Positions 15,600 through 21,920 of a stretch of 39,488 bases of DNA are shown one piece after another. The notes beneath the pieces are model-generated. The model ran no database searches and had not been told where the DNA came from. It saw only the letters and a program-made list of their open reading frames with translations. The stretch comes from Acidimicrobiia bacterium UBA4744 (GTDB lineage Bacteria > Actinomycetota > Acidimicrobiia > Spongiisociales > UBA4744). The stretch's first letter is position 1; every line of letters begins with the position of its first letter. The DNA lies in contig DHIO01000041.1 of assembly GCA_002403855.1 (NCBI GenBank), positions 1-39,488 on the forward strand, given 5' to 3'. The translations under genes and the position numbers were made by a program.

Positions 15600-16403
15600 A
15601 TGGACGCTTCTCTGCAACGAGATCTGGACGTCGCCGTCGCCGCCGCCCGCGACGGCAGTGACGTCATCCGGTCCTGGCTGGGCCGGCTCCGGGGCGCCGA
15701 CTTCAAGGGCGAGGTCGACCCGGTGACGGCCGCCGACCGGGAATCTGAGGCGATCGTGATCGCCCGGATCGCAGAGACATTTCCGAACGACGCAATTCTG
15801 GCGGAGGAGAGTGGCGGCGACCCGCTCGGCCGGGGCCGCGTGTGGGTCATCGACCCGCTCGACGGGACCGTGAACTTCCTCCACGGCGTACCGCACGTAG
15901 GCGTCTCCGTCGCCTTGTACCAGGAGGGCAGTGCCCGGGTCGGAGTAATCGTGGACGTATTCCGGGACGAGGTCTTCACCGCTGCCCTCGGGGAAGGTGC
16001 CCGCCTGAACGGCCAACTGACCATGGTGTCCGGCCAATCCGACCTGGGGGCAGCCCTGGTAGCAACCGGTTTCCCCTACGACCGCCGCCGGCATGCCACC
16101 GGCTATGCAGAGATCATCGGCACCATGCTGACCCACGTGCAAGGGATCCGACGCATGGGGACCGCTTCGCTCGATCTCGCCTGGGTGGCTTGCGGCCGTT
16201 ACGACGCATTCTGGGAGTTGAAGCTGGCTCCCTGGGACGTCGCGGCGGGAATTCTGCTCATCCACGAGGCCGGAGGCCACATGACGGATCTCGCCGGCAG
16301 GCCCGCACGTCCGGGAGACCGGGTGGTGGTGGCCTCCAACGCAGCGCTCAGGGAGGTCTTCCGCCAACGGGTTGCAGAAGCCATCCCGCCGGGGTTGCTC
16401 TGA
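15600..16403 (+). CDS. Inositol monophosphatase family phosphatase
   Basis: The 267-residue length is typical of the family. The metal-binding motifs are complete: E69/E70 in ILAEESGGD, the VIDPLDGTVNFLHG signature with D85 and D88, and APWDVAAG near the C-terminus. Members dephosphorylate inositol phosphate, histidinol phosphate, fructose 1,6-bisphosphate or PAP in a Mg-dependent reaction; the substrate cannot be settled here. In actinobacteria, inositol synthesis or histidine synthesis are likely settings. I use the ATG at 15600, which fits family length and the preceding -10 box; an upstream ATG at 15531 would add 23 residues of poor similarity. Confidence 0.88.
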   Translation: MDASLQRDLDVAVAAARDGSDVIRSWLGRLRGADFKGEVDPVTAADRESEAIVIARIAETFPNDAILAEESGGDPLGRGRVWVIDPLDGTVNFLHGVPHVGVSVALYQEGSARVGVIVDVFRDEVFTAALGEGARLNGQLTMVSGQSDLGAALVATGFPYDRRRHATGYAEIIGTMLTHVQGIRRMGTASLDLAWVACGRYDAFWELKLAPWDVAAGILLIHEAGGHMTDLAGRPARPGDRVVVASNAALREVFRQRVAEAIPPGLL

Positions 16404-16452
16404 TTTCCCAGGCCGCCGGTAGGCTCGGAAACGAGACCACAACGAGGTACGT

Positions 16453-17001
16453 ATGCAGTCCTTCGAACCTTCACCCGAGACATACGAACGCATCACGGGG
16501 CTTCGGGTCGTAAGGAAATATCGGCCTGAACCAATAGACGATCAACAACTCGAGAAGATCCTCGAGGCCGGTCGCTGGACGGGTAGCTCGAAGAACACGC
16601 AACCCTGGTCGTTCATCGTCCTTTCCGATCCCGGACAACGACAACGTCTGGCGGAGTGCGGCAGCTTCACCGGCCCTTTGGTCGGAGCGCCTCTCGTGGT
16701 GGTGGTCGTCCGGTTACCGGGCGGCGGGGACTTCGACATCGGTCGGGCCGCCCAGAACATGATGGAGTCGGCTGCCGCGTTGGGGATCGGATCGTGCCCG
16801 GTCACCCTCCACCGCGAATCGTGCGCAAGAGAACGACTGCATGTCCCCGAAGACCACGGTTGCCGGTGGGCTCTGGCATTTGGCTACCCGGACCTCGATG
16901 GCGAACGTCAACTGCGCGCCGGTCTTCGATCAACCATCCCCCGCGGTCGCAAACCCCTCAGCGAACTGGTCCATTATGGGCGGTTCGGGGGCGAATCGTG
17001 A
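16453..17001 (+). CDS. Nitroreductase family FMN-dependent oxidoreductase
   Basis: The 182-residue protein opens with the family FMN-phosphate signature (GLRVVRKYRPEPIDDQQLEKILEA, residues 16-39), then TGSSKNTQPWSFIVLSD, and has the later GRAAQNMMESAAALGIGSC flavin-binding helix. Nitroreductase-fold enzymes are usually homodimers that use NAD(P)H to reduce nitro groups, quinones, flavins or iodotyrosine. The physiological substrate is not apparent. A likely -10 box (TAGGCT, 16420-16425) and ACGAGG before the ATG support independent transcription just after the inositol-phosphatase-like gene. Confidence 0.88.
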   Translation: MQSFEPSPETYERITGLRVVRKYRPEPIDDQQLEKILEAGRWTGSSKNTQPWSFIVLSDPGQRQRLAECGSFTGPLVGAPLVVVVVRLPGGGDFDIGRAAQNMMESAAALGIGSCPVTLHRESCARERLHVPEDHGCRWALAFGYPDLDGERQLRAGLRSTIPRGRKPLSELVHYGRFGGES

Positions 17002-17047
17002 CCGACGACCAGACCGGGCACCGGAGTCCCGGGTCAACCTTCGGCCA

Positions 17048-18628
17048 ATGACCACGAGCCTGGTCGTCGCCGACAGAGTCCGCACCGCACGGGATATCCT
17101 CGGCGACGCTCTGTTGCTTCGCGATGGACGGATCGCCGCCATCGGACGGTTGGACGATCTGCGGAGGGCGGACATCCCAGTAGAGCACTTTCGGGGCGGG
17201 GTCATCATCCCGGGGATGCGCGACGCCCACATGCATCCACTTCCCTACACCCTCACCCTCACCCGGCCGACTCTGAAGGACGCCGCGGACCTGGACGAGC
17301 TCCTCTGGCGGGTTCGGATGACCGCCGCCGAGATGCCGGCCGGACAGCCACTCATCGCGATCCGGCTCGACGACGAGACTCTCTCCGAAGGCCGGCTTCC
17401 CACCCGGCGGGACCTCGATTTGGCGGTGGACGACCGGCCGCTGTTGGTCTACCGGTACTGCGGACACGTTGCCGTCGCCAACACCCTGGCCCTTCAGGCT
17501 GCCGGCATCGGTTCGGTCGCCGCCGATCCCGTTGGCGGGACCCTGGATCGCGACGATTTCGGGATCCCCAACGGGATCCTCAGGGAAACGGCCATCGAAC
17601 CGGTGGCCTCCGCCTTGCATGACCTGACGGCCGGACCCGATCCGGAGACCGTGCTGGAAGCCCTCCACGGGCTTGTTTCCCTGGGGCTCACCTCGCTGGG
17701 CGCCATCCTGGCCGTCGGCACGGGACCGTGGTGCGACGCCGGTAACGAGTTGCAGGCTGTGCTTGCCATATCCGAACGACTCCCTCTCAAGCTGGCCGTG
17801 CTGGTCATCGCCGCCGACTCCGCCGAACTCGAACACGCCGCCCTCGCCCTCGAGGAGGCCGGACCGCGCCTCAGATTTCTGGGCGTCAAGGAGTTCGCCG
17901 ACGGGAGCCTCGGGGGCCATACGGCGGCGCTCGGATCTCCCTACTCCGACCGTCCCGACACCCGCGGCACCCTGCGGCTCGACCCGGGGGCGGAGACCAG
18001 AGCGCGGACGGCACTTCGCCTGGGCGGCAAGGTGGCCGTGCATGCCATCGGTGACGTCGCCAACGCCCGGGTACTCGATTTGTTCGATGAGCTTCTGGCC
18101 GATGGTGCCCGACCCGTCGACCTGCGGGTCGAACATGCCTCGATTCTGGATCGTGAGCTCGTTTCTCGCTTCGCCGGCAGCGGTGTCACGGCTTCCGTGC
18201 AGCCTGCCTTCATGGCCTCCGAGGCGGGCTGGCTCCAGAAGCGGCTCGGAGCCGAACGGCTGGCGCATGCCTATCCGCTGGCATCACTCAGCTCGGCGGG
18301 AGTTCCGTTGGCCGGAGGTTCGGACTGTCCGGTCGAACCACCGCACCCTCTTTGGGGAATGGCCGCCGCTCGTGACCGGGCGGGCCTTGCTCCCCAACAA
18401 GAGTCACTGTCGGGCGCCCTTGCGCTGGCCCTCTTCACAGACGGTGCAGCCAGAGCGCTGGGCGAACCGGAACCGCTGGCCGTCGGCAGCCCGGCCGACT
18501 TCGTTGTACTGGACTGCGATCCGGTAGAAGCCAGCCCCCCCGAACTGCGGGAGGCGCGCGTACTGGCAACCTGGATCGATGGCGAAGCCGGCTCGCTTCG
18601 CCACGAAGCGATCACCTGGAGGGGATGA
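17048..18628 (+). CDS. Amidohydrolase family protein (YtcJ-like)
   Basis: The 526-residue protein is a metal-dependent amidohydrolase. The first metal pair is in GMRDAHMHPLP (H61, H63), followed by a central GVKEFADGSLGGHTAAL block, VAVHAIGDVAN, LRVEHASIL and the C-terminal GGSDCPVEPPHPLWGM aspartate region, all typical of the YtcJ/amidohydrolase-3 group. These enzymes hydrolyse C-N bonds of amides or imines; the substrate is unknown. The ATG at 17048 gives the normal N-terminal beta domain; extending upstream would overlap the nitroreductase gene without family similarity. It lies 46 nt after the nitroreductase gene and may share its transcript. Confidence 0.86.
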   Translation: MTTSLVVADRVRTARDILGDALLLRDGRIAAIGRLDDLRRADIPVEHFRGGVIIPGMRDAHMHPLPYTLTLTRPTLKDAADLDELLWRVRMTAAEMPAGQPLIAIRLDDETLSEGRLPTRRDLDLAVDDRPLLVYRYCGHVAVANTLALQAAGIGSVAADPVGGTLDRDDFGIPNGILRETAIEPVASALHDLTAGPDPETVLEALHGLVSLGLTSLGAILAVGTGPWCDAGNELQAVLAISERLPLKLAVLVIAADSAELEHAALALEEAGPRLRFLGVKEFADGSLGGHTAALGSPYSDRPDTRGTLRLDPGAETRARTALRLGGKVAVHAIGDVANARVLDLFDELLADGARPVDLRVEHASILDRELVSRFAGSGVTASVQPAFMASEAGWLQKRLGAERLAHAYPLASLSSAGVPLAGGSDCPVEPPHPLWGMAAARDRAGLAPQQESLSGALALALFTDGAARALGEPEPLAVGSPADFVVLDCDPVEASPPELREARVLATWIDGEAGSLRHEAITWRG

Positions 18629-18633
18629 ACCGA

Positions 18634-18694
18634 GTTCTTGCGTGAGTTCCTATCCGCAACGATCTCACGCAAGTTCCGCAGGCGGGCCTAGCTC
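18634..18694. repeat. Hairpin repeat unit 1 (61 nt)
   Basis: The unit carries the 10-bp perfect inverted repeat CTTGCGTGAG / CTCACGCAAG separated by 17 nt, followed by an 18-nt tail CCGCAGGCGGGCCTAGCT. A copy with 59 of 61 matches follows at once. The loop contains CGCAA, which could pair with TTGCG in the left arm, giving an alternative fold. It sits just after the amidohydrolase stop and might also act as a bidirectional terminator, though there is no T-run. Confidence 0.85.
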
Positions 18695-18698
18695 CATG

Positions 18699-18759
18699 GT
18701 TCTTGCGTGAGTTCCTATCCGCAACTATCTCACGCAAGTTCGGCAGGCGGGCCTAGCTC
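18699..18759. repeat. Hairpin repeat unit 2 (61 nt)
   Basis: Second tandem copy, differing from unit 1 at two positions (G to T in the loop, C to G in the tail). It has the same 10-bp arms and ends 9 nt before the stop codon of the convergent selenoprotein-like gene. An 18-nt relative of the tail recurs at 19021-19038, upstream of that gene. Confidence 0.85.
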
Positions 18760-18768
18760 GGAACCGGG

Positions 18769-18999
18769 TTACCGAGCGCGGATCGGGCCGGCAACGTCCT
18801 CATACTCGGCGTGGCGCCCGGTGGCCTTCTTGCTGTAAATGAGGTCCCCGTCCACCTCAACTTCGTAGACGCCGTCCTGTCCCGGAACCAGTGTGATCTC
18901 GTCGATCGATTCCTCGAACTCGGCCAGCAGTTGTTCAGTCATGCGGACCGCACGATCTGTGTAGTTTCAAGCCGCGCAATACTCGAGCCGGACCTTCAC
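18769..18999 (-). CDS. Rdx/SelW-family selenoprotein (in-frame UGA read as Sec)
   Basis: The frame runs GTG (18999) to TAA (18769), giving 76 residues if the TGA at 18967-18969 is selenocysteine. The N-terminus reads MKVRLEYCAAUNYTDRA, so codon 11 falls exactly on the second redox residue of the Rdx motif (CxxC/CxxU). Downstream PGQDGVYEVEVDGDLIYSKK and TGRHAEYEDV match the SelW fold and its usual short length. An AGGAGAGG ribosome-binding site lies 6 nt before the GTG. A bulged hairpin with a GGUC-containing loop follows the UGA at SECIS distance. SelW-like proteins are small thioredoxin-fold redox proteins. The alternative is a nonsense mutation in a Cys-type gene. No sel genes are in this window. 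Confidence 0.8.
18936..18959 (-). promoter_or_regulatory. Bacterial SECIS-like hairpin after the UGA codon
   Basis: On the minus strand, 7 nt after the UGA, nine base pairs form between 18950-18959 and 18936-18944 with one bulged A (18956) and one G-U pair. They close on a GGUCC loop (18949-18945). If the loop G and C pair, the loop is GUC. The UGA-to-loop distance is 17 nt and G occupies the first two loop positions, as expected for SelB-binding SECIS elements; E. coli fdhF has a GGUC loop at a closely similar distance. Confidence 0.72.
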
Positions 19000-19029
19000 G
19001 AGAATCCTCTCCTGGGATCGCCGCAGGTG

Positions 19030-19035
19030 AGCCTA
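19030..19035 (-). promoter_or_regulatory. Putative -10 box (TAGGCT) of the selenoprotein gene
   Basis: TAGGCT on the minus strand would start transcription about 20-25 nt before the GTG at 18999, leaving room for the AGGAGAGG ribosome-binding site. It lies inside an 18-nt segment (19021-19038) matching the hairpin-repeat tail at 16 of 18 positions. Confidence 0.4.
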
Positions 19036-19220
19036 GCTGGGACGAGCCGGCGGGAGCCGGCCGGTTCCGGGCAGACAGCGACGCGTCTTCCCGGCTTCCA
19101 TCCTTTCGATGCCGAGGCTCTGGGCTCCGAGCACGAACCGGGAGGAGGAATCTCGACGGCGCGGCTGTGATGGACGGGAACGTACCCCAGCAAATTCGGT
19201 ACGCGGGTGAGACCGGCCGG

Positions 19221-19991
19221 TCAGGGGACCAGACGGCCCTCCATGCCGCCCGCCACCACAACCACCTGACCGGTGACGTGTCCGGACAACCTATCAGAGG
19301 CCAGCACCACCACCTGAGCGGCCACGTCCTCAGGGGTGCCCAGTTTCTTGAGGGCCATCGTCGACGTCACCCGGTCCTCCAACTCGGGATCTCGACGCGC
19401 GCCAGAGGTCATCGGAGTAACCGTCCACCCGGGGGCTACGACGTTGACTCTCACCCCTTTCCCTAGACGAGAGGCCTCGTTTTTTGCGCTCAGAAGCAGA
19501 CCGGAAAGAATGGCGCCTTTGGCGGCCGCGTAATCCGCGTGACCCGCCTCGCCGAACAGACCGGCCGTCGAGGCGACCATCACCAGGCTCCCGCCATCGG
19601 TGGAGGCTGCGTGCCGGAAAAAACTCCTGGCAGTCAAGAACGTCGTGGTGAGGTTGGCGTCGAGGGTTTCCTGCCAACGCTCGAGGGAGAGCTCCCAGAT
19701 CGGACGGTCTACCGATGGCCAAACGCCCGCGTTGGCGACCACCACGTCGACCCGGCCCAAGGCCTCCACGGCTTTCGGGATCAAAGCGTCGGCTTCCTGC
19801 TCGATCCGCAGATCGCCGCCAAAGGCGATGCCGTTCACCTCGGAAGCCAGCCGCTCTGCAGATTGCCTGGAGGTTCGGTAGTGGATGGCCACCCGTGCAC
19901 CCTCGGCGGCAAAGGCCCTCACAACAGCCTGACCGATACCCCCACCGCCCCCGGTGACGACGACTCCGGATCCGGCCAATCCCGTGTCCAT
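19221..19991 (-). CDS. Short-chain dehydrogenase/reductase (SDR)
   Basis: The 256-residue classical SDR has the cofactor glycine motif VTGGGGGIGQAV (about 12-23), NAGVWPS (about 87-93), and the catalytic S141, Y154 and K158 (DYAAAKGA). The C-terminal GHVTGQVVVVAGG is the usual classical ending, resembling FabG-type 3-oxoacyl reductases, but a specific substrate is not implied. It uses NAD(P)H in the cytoplasm. The ATG at 19991 sits 7 nt behind TACATT, suggesting a leaderless message. The selenoprotein-like gene follows 221 nt downstream on the same strand with its own likely promoter. Confidence 0.88.
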   Translation of the reverse strand: MDTGLAGSGVVVTGGGGGIGQAVVRAFAAEGARVAIHYRTSRQSAERLASEVNGIAFGGDLRIEQEADALIPKAVEALGRVDVVVANAGVWPSVDRPIWELSLERWQETLDANLTTTFLTARSFFRHAASTDGGSLVMVASTAGLFGEAGHADYAAAKGAILSGLLLSAKNEASRLGKGVRVNVVAPGWTVTPMTSGARRDPELEDRVTSTMALKKLGTPEDVAAQVVVLASDRLSGHVTGQVVVVAGGMEGRLVP

Positions 19992-19998
19992 GCAGGAG

Positions 19999-20004
19999 AA
20001 TGTA
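19999..20004 (-). promoter_or_regulatory. Putative -10 box (TACATT), leaderless SDR start
   Basis: TACATT on the minus strand ends 7 nt before the SDR ATG. No ribosome-binding site is present. Confidence 0.4.
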
Positions 20005-20014
20005 GTACGGGAAC

Positions 20015-20206
20015 TCAGTCGCCGAAGAGCATGTCGCGTTGAATCCGGGCGAAGGCTTGATCGAGTTCGAGCACGTCGCTCGGGTTGAGCTTCCTTTCGA
20101 GCCGGAAGGGAGCAGTGGTCCGAATGACTTCACGCGCCCCCCAGGCCACCGCAGCAGCAATGCCGATCACGGACGCTATCCCGAGGATGGACAGAAACCA
20201 CACCAT
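20015..20206 (-). CDS. Small single-pass membrane protein, unknown
   Basis: The 63-residue protein begins MVWFLSILGIASVIGIAAAVAWGAREV, a single membrane helix. It continues as a charged cytoplasmic-type tail (RLERKLNPSDVLELDQAFARIQRDMLFGD). I do not recognise the family. It starts 47 nt after the hypA stop on the same strand and is probably co-transcribed. The start is uncertain: there is no strong ribosome-binding site, and a TTG in frame upstream could add about 12 residues. Confidence 0.5.
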   Translation of the reverse strand: MVWFLSILGIASVIGIAAAVAWGAREVIRTTAPFRLERKLNPSDVLELDQAFARIQRDMLFGD

Positions 20207-20253
20207 GAGATGGAATCGGCTCTCGAAGGTTCCGCCTTGAGCCAAGACGCCGT

Positions 20254-20607
20254 TCAAGCGTCGCCGGGTTCCTCGACGTCGATGCTTTCCAGCACACAGT
20301 CCCGAAACGGGGAGACGTCGATGCGGCCGCTTCCGCATCTGGGACACACCGACTCCTGCCGGGCCGGGCCGGCGTACATGCAGTCCCAGCAGTTCACCAG
20401 CCTCGACTCCCTTCTCACCCGCACCATGGCACCCTCGGCTATCGTCCCCGCGCTCAGAACCTCGAAATTGAACCGGAAGGCCTCGTCGGTCACATGTGAC
20501 TCGTCACCGATCACTATCCCGAGTGCAGTCACCCGGCGAGCGTCGTTCGATGAAGCTACGCGCAGAGCGGCATCTACTATCCCTTTGACGACTGCGACCT
20601 CATGCAT
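20254..20607 (-). CDS. hypA: HypA-type nickel metallochaperone
   Basis: The 117-residue protein begins MHEVAVVKGIVDAAL with the Met-His-Glu nickel site of HypA. It also has the zinc domain C73xxC76 (NCWDC) and C88xxC91 (CPRC). HypA delivers nickel to [NiFe]-hydrogenase, with HypB, and in some species to urease. The ATG at 20607 is chosen because GGGAGGT lies just upstream and MHE must be N-terminal for function. No other hyp, hydrogenase or urease gene is visible, so it is an orphan copy in this window; its partners may be elsewhere. Confidence 0.88.
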   Translation of the reverse strand: MHEVAVVKGIVDAALRVASSNDARRVTALGIVIGDESHVTDEAFRFNFEVLSAGTIAEGAMVRVRRESRLVNCWDCMYAGPARQESVCPRCGSGRIDVSPFRDCVLESIDVEEPGDA

Positions 20608-21057
20608 ACGCACCTCCCAGGACCAGGAAGGATCTTGGCTCAGCGTACCGGACCGAATGTCTTCTCCGGGATTCTTGCCACGATCGATCCTGCTCACAAC
20701 CTCTCCAACCGCCAGCCTTAGGACGACACCTTCGTGCTCAGGAAGAGTCCCGCCGGCGGCAGGACCAAAACCGGAGAGGGGTCACGTTCCCGGGCGGCCG
20801 CCCGCCGCGCAGGCGGACCACCGGGCAAGTTTTGGAATCCTTAACCTCTCGGCAACCCCCTCGAAACTCTCATCTGAGATCGTGTCCACTACGTAGAAAC
20901 CGACAACCCCGAATTTTTAACATCTAGATAGTGGAATTTGTGATGAACCTGAGCTACAGTCACGTGGCTCTCGACCGGCAGAGCTGAAAATCGGGAACAA
21001 ATGTCGAGAGACAGACGTTGAAACTATTTCCCAGAAACATACTGAGGAGGCCATCAG
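20608..21057. other. 450-nt intergenic region between divergent hypA and small Cys/His protein gene
   Basis: The half nearest hypA is GC-rich and includes a 14-bp palindrome CGGGCGGCCGCCCG (20791-20804). The half nearest 21058 is unusually AT-rich for this genome, with GAATTTTTAACATCTAGAT near 20911. A weak promoter candidate is TAGAAA (20894-20899) with TAACAT (20918-20923), 18-nt spacing. That would leave a leader of about 130 nt. I recognise no known riboswitch and no gene. Confidence 0.45.
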
Positions 21058-21252
21058 ATGGCTGACACACTCAAAGGCAATCGGCTGCGCGGCGGAATCC
21101 GGCCCTCCCGCAAATTTGGCGAAGGGCGCGTCTGCGCCGAGAAGAACTGCGAAACCCGCTTGTCCCAGTACAACCGGCGCGAATACTGCTTCGCTCACGC
21201 CCCGGTGCGGTTTCCCCGGGTGCGGGGTCGGGTCGTACCCGAGGGCACCTGA
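21058..21252 (+). CDS. Small conserved Cys/His (zinc-finger-like) protein
   Basis: The 64-residue protein is basic at the ends with a compact central motif CAEKNCETRLSQYNRREYCF plus AHAP, i.e. C-x4-C ... C-x2-H. This pattern, with the TxLSxYN core, recurs in small actinobacterial proteins and most likely binds one zinc ion. The rest is Arg-rich, which suggests nucleic-acid binding, but function is unknown. GAGGAGG lies 7 nt before the ATG, one of the best ribosome-binding sites in the window. A strong terminator follows and a long AT-rich leader precedes it, suggesting a separately regulated, well-expressed gene. Confidence 0.8.
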   Translation: MADTLKGNRLRGGIRPSRKFGEGRVCAEKNCETRLSQYNRREYCFAHAPVRFPRVRGRVVPEGT

Positions 21253-21311
21253 GCCGAACACATCACCGTTAGGCGCCGTCGGGACCCCTCCACCAGACTT
21301 TGGCGTCTACC

Positions 21312-21352
21312 CGAGACCCCGGACACCCCTCCTCCGGGGTCTCGCCTTCTTG
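21312..21352 (+). terminator. Hairpin terminator after the small Cys/His gene
   Basis: Perfect 11-bp arms CGAGACCCCGG and CCGGGGTCTCG enclose an 11-nt loop, followed by the pyrimidine-rich CCTTCTTG. It separates the small gene from the copper operon. Confidence 0.7.
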
Positions 21353-21372
21353 CGGGTCACCTCGTCCTATCC

Positions 21373-21388
21373 CACCCCAGGTGGGGTG
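21373..21388. promoter_or_regulatory. CsoR-type operator
   Basis: The 7-2-7 perfect palindrome CACCCCA-GG-TGGGGTG lies 16 nt before the csoR ATG. GC-rich C-run/G-run palindromes of this type are the known binding sites of CsoR repressors. It sits directly upstream of the likely -10 box (TATCAT, 21390-21395), where a bound tetramer would block transcription. Confidence 0.78.
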
Positions 21389-21389
21389 C

Positions 21390-21395
21390 TATCAT
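21390..21395 (+). promoter_or_regulatory. Putative -10 box (TATCAT) of the copper operon
   Basis: TATCAT ends 8 nt before the csoR ATG, so the message may be leaderless. The CsoR palindrome covers the spacer just upstream. Confidence 0.5.
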
Positions 21396-21403
21396 GAGAA
21401 CTC

Positions 21404-21703
21404 ATGAAGGAAGAGCACCAGCAGGCCGCGCTCAACCGGCTCAAGACGATACGCGGGCACCTGGTGGGCGTCATCGGGATGGTCGAGGACGAACGGTATT
21501 GCCCCGACATCATGAAACAGGTGTCCGCTGTCCAAGCCTCGCTCGAGCGAGTCAACCGCATCCTCCTCCAGAATCACCTCGAAACCTGCGTCAACGAGGC
21601 GGTCGCGGAAGGGCGGGCTGCGGAGATCGTCGATGAGTTGATGGAAACAATGAAATACACGGCAGCCGTGACCGGACCGGCCGCCATGAGGGAGGACTCA
21701 TGA
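21404..21703 (+). CDS. csoR: CsoR-family copper-sensing repressor
   Basis: The 99-residue all-helical protein carries the Cu(I) ligand set C33, H58 and C62 (RYCPDI and NHLETC), matching Cys-His-Cys of CsoR. Without copper these proteins bind GC-rich palindromes and repress; Cu(I) binding releases them. The operator at 21373-21388 and the copper pump downstream support copper sensing rather than nickel (RcnR, which uses a different set). The stop codon overlaps the copZ start (ATGA), so the two are translationally coupled. Confidence 0.92.
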   Translation: MKEEHQQAALNRLKTIRGHLVGVIGMVEDERYCPDIMKQVSAVQASLERVNRILLQNHLETCVNEAVAEGRAAEIVDELMETMKYTAAVTGPAAMREDS

Positions 21704-21912
21704 CCAAGCAGACCATTCTCGTGCCGGACATCTCGTGCGATCACTGCAAGATGTCGATCGAAGGGGCCGTCGGCGCCCTGAGCGGAGTCGACAAGGTAGA
21801 GGTGCGCGTCGAACCACGGACCGTCGACGTCGAATACGATGAGGTTTCCGTGTCGCTCGACGCCATCCACGCGGCGATCGAAGCACAGGGTTACGAGGTA
21901 GCCGCCCGCTGA
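21700..21912 (+). CDS. copZ: Copper chaperone, HMA domain (CopZ-like)
   Basis: This 70-residue single heavy-metal-associated domain has the metal loop ISCDHC (C13, C16), the ferredoxin-like size and the late GYEV tail. It probably carries Cu(I) in the cytoplasm and passes it to the P-type ATPase encoded 8 nt downstream, and perhaps to CsoR. It overlaps csoR by 4 nt (ATGA). The binding loop is CDHC rather than the more common CxAC. Confidence 0.9.
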   Translation: MTKQTILVPDISCDHCKMSIEGAVGALSGVDKVEVRVEPRTVDVEYDEVSVSLDAIHAAIEAQGYEVAAR

Positions 21913-21920
21913 GTGCTCGC

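Noticed and set aside
18767..18999. Treating the minus-strand SelW-like gene as a plain pseudogene
   Set aside because: The only stop is exactly at the CxxC redox codon and a SECIS-like hairpin follows; random decay would not favour that codon. Kept as lower-probability alternative.
18811..19170. Plus-strand frame across the selenoprotein gene
   Set aside because: No family similarity and no ribosome-binding site, while the minus strand reads as a complete Rdx protein apart from the UGA.
20698..20910. Cobalamin or c-di-AMP riboswitch upstream of hypA
   Set aside because: None of the conserved boxes of these riboswitches is visible on either strand.
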